Below are positions 16,328-23,691 of a DNA stretch of 64,000 bases, one piece after another. Source of the stretch: VXYL01 sp965203685. GTDB lineage: Bacteria > Pseudomonadota > Gammaproteobacteria > Pseudomonadales > Azotimanducaceae. Below the pieces are notes generated by a model. That model was not told where the DNA came from and ran no database searches. It worked only from the letters and a program-made list of their open reading frames with translations. The stretch spans positions 930,001 through 994,000 of the forward strand of contig OZ241908.1 in assembly GCA_965203685.1 (NCBI GenBank), given 5' to 3'. The position numbers were made by a program, and so were the translations under genes. Numbering within the stretch: the first letter of the stretch is position 1; every line of letters starts with the position of its first letter.

Positions 16328-17101
16328 ATGCAAACTGCCGTCGTGACCCTGTTCCCGGATGTGATCGAGTCGACGCTGGCTGCTGGTGTCACCGGGCGGG
16401 CGTTGCGAGACGTCAAGCTCCGCTGTGCAACGGTCAACCCGCGCGATTTCGCCGACGACGCGCGCAACACCGTGGACGACCGGCCCTTCGGTGGCGGACC
16501 CGGAATGGTCATGATGGTGGATCCGCTCAAGCGTGCGTTGGATGCCGCGAAGGCGCTGGTCCCCGAGTCCGCGCCGGTGGTCTTCCTAACCCCGCAGGGC
16601 GAGCGTTTCGACCAGCGCGTCGCCGCCGAATTGGCAGCCCTGCCCGGATTCGTGCTCGTCGCTGCCCGTTACGAGGGAGTCGATGAGCGCTTCGTCGGCA
16701 CGCAAGTCGACTGCGAACTGTCCATTGGCGACTTTGTCCTGTCCGGCGGCGAATTGGCCGCGCTGGTGGTTCTCGATGCGGTCGCGCGGATGTTGCCGGG
16801 CGTTCTCGGCAACCCCGACTCGGCAGCGTCGGACTCGTACATGGACGACTTGCTCGACTGTCCCCATTACACGCGTCCGGAAATCGTCGACGGCGTCTCG
16901 GCGCCGAGCGTCCTGTTGTCGGGCGACCACGGGGCCGTGGCCGATTGGCGGCGCCGCGAAGCGCTCGGGCGCACTTGGCAACGTCGCCCGGAGATGTTGC
17001 TCGACCGTGAATTGAACGCCGCCGACCGGACGCTGTTGGCGGACTACATCGAAAAGTCCCGACCGAATAGCCTGACGGAGGATGCCCATGCGCCGCAATG
17101 A
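16328..17101 (+). CDS. trmD: tRNA (guanine-37-N1)-methyltransferase
   Basis: 257 residues. Adds the m1G37 methyl group that prevents frameshifting. The SPOUT trefoil-knot core includes RPFGGGPGMVMM, YEGVDERF and LSGGELAALVVLDAV. ATG 16328 (MQTAVVTLFPDV) is chosen as the family start; an in-frame GTG at 16322 overlaps the rimM stop. Its 3' end overlaps the start of rplS. Confidence 0.96.
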   Translation: MQTAVVTLFPDVIESTLAAGVTGRALRDVKLRCATVNPRDFADDARNTVDDRPFGGGPGMVMMVDPLKRALDAAKALVPESAPVVFLTPQGERFDQRVAAELAALPGFVLVAARYEGVDERFVGTQVDCELSIGDFVLSGGELAALVVLDAVARMLPGVLGNPDSAASDSYMDDLLDCPHYTRPEIVDGVSAPSVLLSGDHGAVADWRRREALGRTWQRRPEMLLDRELNAADRTLLADYIEKSRPNSLTEDAHAPQ

Positions 17102-17438
17102 GATCATCGAGGAAGTCGAAAACGCCCAGTTGAAGGCCGATCTCCCGGAGTTCGCTCCCGGGGACACGGTGGTGGTGCAGGTGCGCGTCCGCGAAGGTTC
17201 CCGAGAGCGCCTACAAGCCTTCGAAGGCGTGGTGATCGGCAAACGCAACCGCGGGCTCAACTCGTCCTTCACCGTGCGGAAAATCTCGCACGGGGTCGGC
17301 GTGGAGCGCACGTTCCAGACCCACAGCCCCATGATTGCCAGCATCAGCGTGAAGCGGCGGGGCGATGTCCGCAAGGCGAAGCTGTACTACTTGCGTGAGC
17401 GTCGGGGCCGGGCGGCCCGTATACGCGAGAAGATCTAG
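17088..17438 (+). CDS. rplS: 50S ribosomal protein bL19
   Basis: 116 residues. FAPGDTVVVQVRVREGSRER and YYLRERRGRAARI are typical. ATG 17088 (MRRNEIIEEVE) is preferred to ATG 17082 because ACGGAGG lies 7 bases before it and only one base before the other. The start overlaps trmD by 14 bases. Last gene of the operon; a structured region follows. Confidence 0.95.
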   Translation: MRRNEIIEEVENAQLKADLPEFAPGDTVVVQVRVREGSRERLQAFEGVVIGKRNRGLNSSFTVRKISHGVGVERTFQTHSPMIASISVKRRGDVRKAKLYYLRERRGRAARIREKI

Positions 17439-17447
17439 GCGTCCAAA

Positions 17448-17644
17448 GGACCGGTAGGCTGGTTAAGCGGCCAGCCTGCCAGGGGGCAATAAGTGAAGGG
17501 GAGAACTGCCCGCCTGGCAAGCTGGTCCGTCCAGGCTCGGGAGAGGCGACCGGGCCTGAACGGTCCGACAACGCTTTAGTCTCGGATGACCGAGGGCTTT
17601 CGCCGGACTCGCCTTGGCACCCCTTAAGCAGACTTTGTGCCAAG
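17448..17644 (+). ncRNA. Candidate structured RNA, cloverleaf-like, between rplS and xerD
   Basis: GGACCG (17448-17453) pairs with CGGTCC (17561-17566) and encloses three strong hairpins. H1 is AGGCTGG (17456-17462) with CCAGCCT (17471-17477). H2 is 17478-17488 with 17507-17518, 11 pairs with one bulge and an 18-base purine-rich loop. H3 is CAGGCTCGG (17532-17540) with CCGGGCCTG (17550-17558). Two more follow: CTCGG-ATGA-CCGAG (17581-17594) and CTTGGCAC (17613-17620) with GTGCCAAG (17637-17644). No protein is encoded. Purine-rich loops suggest the plus strand is the RNA strand. I see no match to SRP RNA, 6S, tmRNA, RNase P or a known riboswitch. It could be an independent sRNA or the 3' UTR of rplS. 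Confidence 0.5.
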
Positions 17645-17705
17645 TTTCGCGTCCTGCTCACTAGCGGTTGAATCTGGCCTGAAATTTCAATAAGTTATCG
17701 GTGAA

Positions 17706-17765
17706 CGCATCGCCGTCAGGCGATGCGCCTTGGCGTGACGCCAATCGTGGCGGCGGGTTGCCGCC
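17706..17765 (+). promoter_or_regulatory. Three tandem hairpins just upstream of xerD
   Basis: CGCATCGCC-GTCA-GGCGATGCG (17706-17727, 9 bp), TTGGCG-TGA-CGCCAA (17730-17744, 6 bp) and GGCGGC-GGGTT-GCCGCC (17749-17765, 6 bp). The last ends 18 bases before the xerD ATG. They may form a 5' UTR control element; no U-run is present. Confidence 0.5.
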
Positions 17766-17783
17766 GCGCGGGAGTGCAAAGGA

Positions 17784-18689
17784 ATGCGCCAATCTGGTGC
17801 GCCGGACAGTGCGATCGATTCCCACTTGGACCACCTGTGGCTTGAGCACGGCTTGAGCCGCGCGACGCTTGCAAGCTATCGACGCGATCTAGCCGGCTTT
17901 GCGGTCTGGCTCGAGGGGGATCTGTACACGGCGACCGAAGCGGACCTGCATCAGTACCTCGCGGACCGACTTGCTGCAGGTCGTTCGCCGCGAACCATCG
18001 CCCGCTTCTTGTCGGCGGCGCGTAGCTTCTACCGCCGTGCGGCGGAGGCGGGCACTGTGCCGGCTGATCCCACGGCGAATGTCAGTCGTCCGCTCCTCGG
18101 CCGCCCGTTGCCGGGTTCGCTGACGGAAACCGAGATTGAGAGCCTGCTGGCGGCACCGAAGTGCGATGAGCCGATCACGGCGCCCGAGGGATTCCGTGAC
18201 CGGGTCATGCTCGAGCTCCTCTACGCCACGGGTTTGCGGGTGAGTGAACTCGTGGGCCTCACCGTCCCGGCGCTCAACCTGCGGCGCGGGACCGTGCAGG
18301 TGATCGGCAAAGGAGGCAAGGAGCGCCTCGTGCCGGTGGGCGAAGTCGCCTTGGAATGGGTTCGCCCCTACCTCGCCGATGCGCGACCAGCCTTGCTCGG
18401 TCACCGGTCGAGCGATGCGCTGTTTCCGAGCAACCGGGGTACGGCGATGACCAGGCAGACGTTCTGGCATGCCATCAAGCGTTATGCGGCAGCCGCGGGG
18501 ATCGCCCGCTCAATCTCGCCCCATACGCTGCGCCACGCCTTCGCCACGCACTTGGTCGACCACGGTGCGGATTTGCGCGCCGTGCAACTGATGCTCGGCC
18601 ATGCGGACTTATCGACAACGCAGATTTATACTCACGTCGCCCGCCAGCGCTTGCAGGAACTGCACGCGGAACACCATCCGCGCGGCTAA
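17784..18689 (+). CDS. xerD: Site-specific tyrosine recombinase XerD
   Basis: 301 residues. With XerC it resolves chromosome dimers at dif. SAM-like N-terminal domain 1-110; catalytic domain with Arg in ATGLRVSELVGL, Lys in GKGGKERLVP, His-x-x-Arg in HTLRHAFATHL, His in LGHADLSTTQ and the Tyr nucleophile in IYTHV. The C-terminus is closest to XerD, and dsbC follows as in enterics and pseudomonads. GGGAG lies 9 bases before the ATG. No dif site was recognised nearby. Confidence 0.93.
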   Translation: MRQSGAPDSAIDSHLDHLWLEHGLSRATLASYRRDLAGFAVWLEGDLYTATEADLHQYLADRLAAGRSPRTIARFLSAARSFYRRAAEAGTVPADPTANVSRPLLGRPLPGSLTETEIESLLAAPKCDEPITAPEGFRDRVMLELLYATGLRVSELVGLTVPALNLRRGTVQVIGKGGKERLVPVGEVALEWVRPYLADARPALLGHRSSDALFPSNRGTAMTRQTFWHAIKRYAAAAGIARSISPHTLRHAFATHLVDHGADLRAVQLMLGHADLSTTQIYTHVARQRLQELHAEHHPRG

Positions 18690-18729
18690 GGTCGAAGCAA
18701 GTGCGATTTCTTGAACGAGGAGTAGCGTC

Positions 18730-19467
18730 TTGCCCCGTGTGCACAAGGTCACAGGCCTAGCCATCGTTTGTCTCTGTGTTGCGGCCTTCGCCGTGGTGGC
18801 GGCCGCCGAGGAGGACGTCGCAACCTCGATCGCCGAGTGTATGGCGGCGCAAGGCTTGCCGGCGGAAAGCGTGGTGCCGGCCGAGGCGCCGGGCCTCTTC
18901 GAGGTCGAGGTGCAAGGTGGCGACTACCTGTACGTGACGCCTGATTGCCGCTACTTCATCTTCGGCAACCTCTACGAGATCCAGGACGACCACCGCCTTG
19001 TGGCCGTTACCGAGGCGCGTCGCAGCGCCAAGCGACGAGAGATCGTCGCCGGAATCACCGACGCAGACATGCTGGTGTTCTCACCCGACGGCGATCCCAA
19101 GGCGAGCGTGCTCGTGTTCACCGACACGGATTGCGGCTATTGCCGGCAACTGCATAAGCAGATGCCCGAGTACCACGCCCTGGGCATCGAGATCCGCTAC
19201 GTGGCCTATCCCCGGACGGGCGTTGGGTCGCCGAGCTACGACCGCATGGTGTCGGCGTGGTGCGCGACGGACCCCCTGGATGCCCTGACCAGGCTCAAGA
19301 ATGGCGAGGAGATTCCGCCGCGAACGTGCCTGAATCCAGTCGCCGCCCAGTACCAACTGGGGCAAGACGTGGGCTTGAGCGGCACGCCGACCTTGGTGCT
19401 TGCCGACGGTCGCATGCTGCCTGGCTACACCCCACCGGCTCAGCTCGCCGCCCTCCTGGAGCTCTAA
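18730..19467 (+). CDS. dsbC: Periplasmic thiol:disulfide isomerase DsbC
   Basis: 245 residues. Signal peptide 1-26 (VTGLAIVCLCVAAFAVVAAA). N-terminal dimerisation region to about 90, then a thioredoxin fold with VFTDTDCGYCRQLHKQ, active-site CGYC, and the cis-Pro loop SGTPTLVLADGRMLPGY. It reshuffles wrong disulfides in the periplasm. TTG start at 18730 with GAGGAG 9 bases upstream. The order xerD-dsbC is conserved in gammaproteobacteria; hom follows after three bases. Confidence 0.94.
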   Translation: MPRVHKVTGLAIVCLCVAAFAVVAAAEEDVATSIAECMAAQGLPAESVVPAEAPGLFEVEVQGGDYLYVTPDCRYFIFGNLYEIQDDHRLVAVTEARRSAKRREIVAGITDADMLVFSPDGDPKASVLVFTDTDCGYCRQLHKQMPEYHALGIEIRYVAYPRTGVGSPSYDRMVSAWCATDPLDALTRLKNGEEIPPRTCLNPVAAQYQLGQDVGLSGTPTLVLADGRMLPGYTPPAQLAALLEL

Positions 19468-19470
19468 TCG

Positions 19471-20769
19471 ATGGCCAAATCGTTGCGGGTCGGCATCGCC
19501 GGCCTAGGGACAGTCGGTGCCAGCGTCGTCGCGTTGCTGCGCGACAACGCTGCGGCGCTGGCCGCGCGGGCGGGTCGTCCGATCGAACTGGTGCGCGCAT
19601 CAAGCCGGACACCCAAGCCGGATCTCGGACTGGACGCCGTGTTCGACACCGACCTTCGAACCCTGGCATCGGACGACGTGGACGTGCTCGTCGAACTGAT
19701 CGGCGGCGACACGACAGCCCGGGAGATCGTCGCGGGCGCGCTGGACGCGGGGAAGCACGTCGTCACGGCCAACAAGGCCCTGCTCGCGGCCTTCGGCGGC
19801 GAGCTTTTCGACAAGGCGGAGCAAGGCAACCGCGCGCTGGGTTTCGAGGCCGCGGTTGCGGGCGGCATCCCAATCATCAACGCGTTGAGGAACGGCCTTG
19901 CGGCCAACGAGATCGATGTGCTGGCCGGCATTGTCAACGGCACGTCCAACTACATCCTCACGGCGATGGAAGACGACGGTTGGGCATTCGCGGACGCGCT
20001 GGCCGAGGCACAGCGCCTAGGCTACGCGGAAGCCGACCCGACCTTCGACATCGAGGGGATCGATGCGGCACAGAAGCTGGCGATCCTGGCCGCACTCGCG
20101 TTCGACACCGGCATCGACTTCGCCGGCGTACACACGGAAGGAATCTCGCAAGTCGACATCGAGGACATCCGCTACGCCCGCGAACTCGGCTTCTCCATCA
20201 AGCATTTGGGCATAGCCCGCCTCACCGACGCCGGCGTTGAGGCGCGCGTCCACCCGGCGCTGGTCCCGGAGACGCTGCTTCTCGCCAAGGTCGCTGGCGT
20301 CATGAACGCAGTGATGGTGCATGGCAGCGCCGTCGGTCCCACCCTATACGTCGGCCCGGGTGCGGGCGGCATGCCCACCGCCTCCGCCGTGGTGGCCGAC
20401 TTGGTCGAAGTGGCGCGCGGCAGCCTCGCGGTTCCCCGCGCGCCGAAGCATCGCCTGCCGAGCCTGCCCATAACCGGCGTAGTGTGTCCCCACTACCTGA
20501 AGATCCCGGCGATCGACCAGCCCGGCGTCTTCGCCGAGGTCGCCGACATCCTGAGCCGCCACGACATCTCCATCGAAGCCGTGATCCAGCGACCCCAGGC
20601 GATTCGGGCGGGTGCCGAACCATGGGTGCCGATCGTGATCCTGACCAACGACGTCGCCGAGACCGTGGTGGAGGAATCCGTCGCCGAACTCGGCCAACTG
20701 CCGGGCGTGACCGGCGACATCACGCGGATTCGCGTGGCGGACCTTGGGGCGATGATGCCGGCCGCGTAG
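19471..20769 (+). CDS. hom: Homoserine dehydrogenase
   Basis: 432 residues. Reduces aspartate semialdehyde to homoserine on the way to threonine and methionine. N-terminal GIAGLGTVGASVVALL binds NAD(P); VVTANKALLA and GIVNGTSNYIL are catalytic-domain motifs with EAQRLGYAEADPTFDIEG downstream; a C-terminal ACT domain (from about 350, IDQPGVFAEVADILSRH) suggests threonine feedback. In Pseudomonas thrC follows; here it does not, and an accessory segment takes its place up to recJ. Confidence 0.96.
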   Translation: MAKSLRVGIAGLGTVGASVVALLRDNAAALAARAGRPIELVRASSRTPKPDLGLDAVFDTDLRTLASDDVDVLVELIGGDTTAREIVAGALDAGKHVVTANKALLAAFGGELFDKAEQGNRALGFEAAVAGGIPIINALRNGLAANEIDVLAGIVNGTSNYILTAMEDDGWAFADALAEAQRLGYAEADPTFDIEGIDAAQKLAILAALAFDTGIDFAGVHTEGISQVDIEDIRYARELGFSIKHLGIARLTDAGVEARVHPALVPETLLLAKVAGVMNAVMVHGSAVGPTLYVGPGAGGMPTASAVVADLVEVARGSLAVPRAPKHRLPSLPITGVVCPHYLKIPAIDQPGVFAEVADILSRHDISIEAVIQRPQAIRAGAEPWVPIVILTNDVAETVVEESVAELGQLPGVTGDITRIRVADLGAMMPAA

Positions 20770-20792
20770 CACGGCGTAACGCTTCACATGTT

Positions 20793-20957
20793 AGGGGTTT
20801 AGCCGGAGTTGATCGGAGCGACGCAACCTCTATCGCGTTCCTGTTAATCATCCTATTACTCGGCTCGTCGCATCATGAGGGGCTTAGCCGGAGTTGATCA
20901 GAGTGTTGCGATTTCTACCGCGTTACGTGTCGACCATCCTATTGCTCGGCTCGCTTC
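20793..20957 (+). repeat. Diverged 85-bp-period direct duplication before the secreted hypothetical gene
   Basis: 20793-20871 and 20878-20957 share AGGGG(T/C)TTAGCCGGAG, TTGATC, a TCTA-CGCGTT block and CATCCTATT(A/G)CTCGGCTCG. The second copy carries the start and signal-peptide codons of the gene at 20903; the first reads AFLLIILLLGSS, a similar hydrophobic stretch, but with no start codon in frame. It looks like a duplicated gene start of which one copy decayed. Confidence 0.7.
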
Positions 20958-21616
20958 CCACCCTCGGGGAAACCGCGTCCGAGCCGAGGATCGAAGCGAT
21001 CCTGAGCACGTGGGCCAACGACGACGTGGCATGCGACTACGTGTACACGCATAGCCGCAACGGCGAGCCCGAGATCGTGGAGCAATACTCGATGTCTGAC
21101 GGGTGGAGTTTGCTCGCGGTCGACGGCCAACCGCCGTCGTCGGAAGAGGTCCACGCATATCACTCTAACGAGCGTAGGCAGTCGAGGGCGCGACGAAGCG
21201 TGCCGCGACTCAACCTGAGCGAGCACATAGACCCCGAATCGGCAACGGTGACGTCGGAGAACGATGAAACGCTCACGATCGAATTCCTGCCGCGGTTAAG
21301 AGATAGCCAGGAGGACATGCTGGCGCAGAAGATGAACATCAAGATGCGGGGGCATCTGACGGTGGCGAGGGTGGGTCTGCAACCACTGGCGATAAAAATC
21401 GAGCTTGTGGAACCTGTTGCAGTCGCGGTGCCGCCTGTTCGCGTATTCAGCTACGAGGAGAGACGGTCCTTTGTCGTCGATCCTGACACAGGTGTTCTTC
21501 TTGTGGGATCGGTCGATTGGGCATCGAGGGGAAGAGCTTTTTATATCAAGAAGATATCCAGCTCGTCTTCGCTGAGGCTCGACTATGGTGGATGCCGCTT
21601 TGTCGGCGAGGACTGA
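20903..21616 (+). CDS. Secreted hypothetical protein
   Basis: 237 residues, not recognised. The N-terminus LRFLPRYVSTILLLGSLPT is a signal peptide cut near GETASEP. The mature part is mixed alpha/beta and charged, with VACDYVYTHSRNGEPE near its start and FYIKKISSSSSLRLDY near the end; two or three cysteines. GTG 20903 is chosen because GGAG lies 9 bases upstream; TTG 20894 and GTG 20927 are alternatives. GC content appears lower than in neighbouring genes, and it sits in the accessory stretch between hom and recJ, next to the RAYT island. Probably periplasmic or outer-membrane associated. Confidence 0.65.
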   Translation: MLRFLPRYVSTILLLGSLPTLGETASEPRIEAILSTWANDDVACDYVYTHSRNGEPEIVEQYSMSDGWSLLAVDGQPPSSEEVHAYHSNERRQSRARRSVPRLNLSEHIDPESATVTSENDETLTIEFLPRLRDSQEDMLAQKMNIKMRGHLTVARVGLQPLAIKIELVEPVAVAVPPVRVFSYEERRSFVVDPDTGVLLVGSVDWASRGRAFYIKKISSSSSLRLDYGGCRFVGED

Positions 21617-21791
21617 CGAACCGTCTACAACCTCGACCACTACGATAGAGTCGGACGGCGCGGACTGCGATCGACCACCAAAGGAGCCCGATCAAAAGGA
21701 ATAGCCCTGTTCAAGCTGACCGACGAGCCCACCGGTCGCTTGCACAGGCTCCCGCGCGACTTGGTGGCGCGCCACTCGCCAAGGTTGACGT

Positions 21792-21866
21792 GGGGTTAGC
21801 CACCCCTTGTCCACAGCGCCTTTGGATCGAGGGGGACCGGCGCCATGGACAAGGCGCGGACAACCC
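21792..21866 (+). repeat. R2 imperfect palindrome, copy 2 (left of RAYT)
   Basis: 75 bases with arms GGGGTTAGCCACCCCTTG and CAAGGCGCGGACAACCC and core TGGATCGAGGGGGACCGG. Same orientation as copy 1 at 8195 and opposite to copy 3 at 23236. Copies 2 and 3 therefore bracket the transposase gene as inverted repeats about 1.5 kb apart. Confidence 0.8.
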
Positions 21867-22029
21867 GCCGGCGCCGTGCCACGCACGGACGCGCGGCGGT
21901 CGTCCGTGCTCCAACCTGCTCCGCGAAAGTGTGCAGTTGTCAGTTGCCAGACGTGCGCAGTTTTCAGTTGGCATCGACGTTGGCATTGTCGTCGGGTCGG
22001 TTGGGAGCGCCGCGTTCACTCCGGAGCCA

Positions 22030-22193
22030 GAACATCGCCCAATTCAACGGGATCGCCCAGCATGGGACTCCGGAACCCGAACATCGCCCTTTTCGAACGG
22101 GGCAGGGGCTGGTATGGCCGGACGAGGCACCGCGCAGCCCAGTCGCTGTACCCCGCTTGGTCCGATTGACTCCGCTGGAAAAGGGCGATGTTC
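22030..22193. repeat. R1 repeat array left of RAYT
   Basis: GAACATCGCCC-AATTC at 22030-22045 (two mismatches), exact copy at 22079-22094, and exact inverted copy at 22178-22193. The last two could form a 16-bp stem with an 83-base loop. The array ends 45 bases before the LexA-like box. From 21617 to 22237 no gene is seen. Confidence 0.8.
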
Positions 22194-22237
22194 TGTCTAT
22201 TGGAAAGCCCAGGGTCGTGGTCGCTTTCTGAAAGAAA

Positions 22238-22257
22238 TACTGTTGACATATACAGTA
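22238..22257. promoter_or_regulatory. LexA (SOS) box-like operator of RAYT
   Basis: TACTGTTGACATATACAGTA: CTGT, eight bases, ACAG, with both flanking TA matching. It is a 6-bp perfect inverted arm pair and agrees with the gammaproteobacterial LexA consensus at 16 of 20 positions. The -35 hexamer TTGACA lies inside it, so a bound repressor would block RNA polymerase. Confidence 0.65.
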
Positions 22258-22271
22258 GTTCGGAGTAGCCT
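22243..22271 (+). promoter_or_regulatory. RAYT promoter
   Basis: Perfect -35 TTGACA (22243-22248), 17-base spacer, -10 TAGCCT (22266-22271, 3 of 6). Start of transcription near 22278, about 30 bases before the GTG at 22308. The weak -10 fits a normally silent transposase. Confidence 0.55.
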
Positions 22272-22307
22272 CTTCTCTGAATGCAGGACCACAAAAGGTG
22301 ACGCCTC

Positions 22308-23063
22308 GTGCAAGGGAAACGTCGTCTCCAAACCAAGAGGAAGCGGCAGACTCGGCAGGCCCGACGACGCCGCCAGCCGCGGCAGACCAGCCTCGAGTTC
22401 AGGCCGACCGGGCGCGGCGGCGCGCGGCCGGGAGCGGGACGGCCGCGCGTCCGCCGCTCGCGGGTCGCGCACCGCAGCCGCGGCGCCATCCCGGCGCGCT
22501 GCCCAGTGCTGATCACGCTGCGCGTCCTCGACGACGTGCCGCCGCTGCGCCGCGGGTGCTTCGTGCGCGCCTTCCGGGAGACGCTGCGCAAGTGCGCGAC
22601 GCGTCCCGGGTTCCGGGTGATCCACTACTCGATCCAGGACGACCATGCGCACTTCATCGTGGAGGCGGCGGGCGCCAAGCGCCTGGCGAACGGCATGAAG
22701 AGCCTGGCGGCGCGTTTCGCGCGCTGCGTGAACCGGGTGTTCTCCCGCAGTGGCAAGGTGCTGGCCGACCGCTTCCACCACGTGCTGAAGCGGACGCCGA
22801 CGGAGGTGCGGAGGGCGCTGGCGTACGTCCTTCTGAACGCGCGCAAGCACTACCGCCAGCGTCGCCGACGGGTTCCGCCGGTGGTTCTGGACGGCGCGAG
22901 TTCGGGTCTGTGGTTCGACGGCTGGAAGGGACGCGGTCCGCCGCCTGGGCGCTTCGCGGACGCGGACCGTGCGCCGGAGGTCGCGGCGCCGCGGACGTGG
23001 CTGCTGTCGAAGGGCTGGCGTCGGATCGGGCTGGTGGATCCGGCGGAAGTACCGGGGGGCTGA
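22308..23063 (+). CDS. REP-associated tyrosine transposase (RAYT, IS200-like Y1 fold)
   Basis: 251 residues. A very basic Arg-rich N-terminus (1-60) precedes the Y1 transposase domain. HUH histidines are His113 and His115 in QDDHAHFIVEA; the catalytic Tyr is probably Tyr173 in LAYVLLNARKHY. RAYTs nick and join single-stranded REP hairpins and are single-copy, domesticated relatives of IS200/IS605 TnpA. GTG start with AAGGTGA 8 bases upstream. R1 arrays and inverted R2 palindromes flank the gene, and another R1/R2 group without transposase lies upstream of leuA. The C-terminal 60 residues (from about 190) are extra to the core. Confidence 0.88.
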   Translation: MQGKRRLQTKRKRQTRQARRRRQPRQTSLEFRPTGRGGARPGAGRPRVRRSRVAHRSRGAIPARCPVLITLRVLDDVPPLRRGCFVRAFRETLRKCATRPGFRVIHYSIQDDHAHFIVEAAGAKRLANGMKSLAARFARCVNRVFSRSGKVLADRFHHVLKRTPTEVRRALAYVLLNARKHYRQRRRRVPPVVLDGASSGLWFDGWKGRGPPPGRFADADRAPEVAAPRTWLLSKGWRRIGLVDPAEVPGG

Positions 23064-23235
23064 CGCGCCGGACGCGCGAGCACATCGACCGGAACACCTT
23101 CGCGACCGTCCGGCCTGGCAACATCGGGAAGCGCAACGTCCAAGGCTCGCACTCGGACTGACGGGCCACTACACCCAACCGACTGTCGATGGTCGAGTAA
23201 TCCGTCACGACGTCCGCGCGTCGCCCAGCGCCGGC

Positions 23236-23313
23236 GGGGTTGTCCACGCCTTGTCCATGGTGCCGATCCCCCTTCGATCCAAGAGGCGCTGTGGTCAAGG
23301 GGTGGGCAACCCC
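23236..23313 (-). repeat. R2 imperfect palindrome, copy 3 (right of RAYT, inverted)
   Basis: 78 bases with arms GGGGTTGTCCACGCCTTG and CAAGGGGTGGGCAACCCC; the core CCGATCCCCCTTCGATCCA is the reverse complement of that in copies 1 and 2. Confidence 0.8.
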
Positions 23314-23426
23314 ACCTCGACCTCAAAGCGTCCGACCGTACCCTCGCCGGCCACGTTCGGCATCGCACGGTTCGTGTGTCAATGGCAACTGAATACTGCA
23401 CGAGATCCACGTCGCCACTCGAATCC

Positions 23427-23616
23427 AAACATTGCCCTATTCAAAGGGCGAGTCGGTCCGACCGACGCCGAGCCGAACATCGCCCTTTTCACGTGCGGTG
23501 GGCGGGTCTGTCAGCACATGTCCGCAGCGACTGACACTCTGTCCGCCAACCCGTCGTGTTGTCTGAGCAGATTGGAAGGGGCGATGTTCCATAGGCGTGG
23601 AAAAGGGCGATGTTTC
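23427..23616. repeat. R1 repeat array right of RAYT
   Basis: AACATTGCCCTATTC at 23428-23442 (diverged) and an exact copy at 23475-23490, then two inverted copies at 23575-23589 (GAAGGGGCGATGTTC) and 23600-23616 (one extra T). From 23064 to 23691 there is no gene, only these repeats and R2 copy 3. Confidence 0.8.
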
Positions 23617-23691
23617 GGTCGGCGGTAATGGTGTCAAACCCCGCGGATCAGCCCGTTCGTAAAGAGCCCGGGCCGCCGCGCGCCGTCCTCG

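Noticed and set aside
17448..17644. Identification of the structured region as RNase P, tmRNA, 6S, SRP RNA or a riboswitch
   Set aside because: None of the conserved sequences of these families is present (for example the SRP tetraloop GGAAGGAAGCA type text or GAGGAAAGTCC of RNase P), and the overall layout differs.
17439..17783. A dif recombination site beside xerD
   Set aside because: No 28-base XerC/XerD arm pattern with a six-base spacer was found; dif is usually at the terminus, not beside xerD.
8169..23616. CRISPR array in the R1 repeat regions
   Set aside because: The repeats are few, unevenly spaced and in both orientations, and no cas gene is present.
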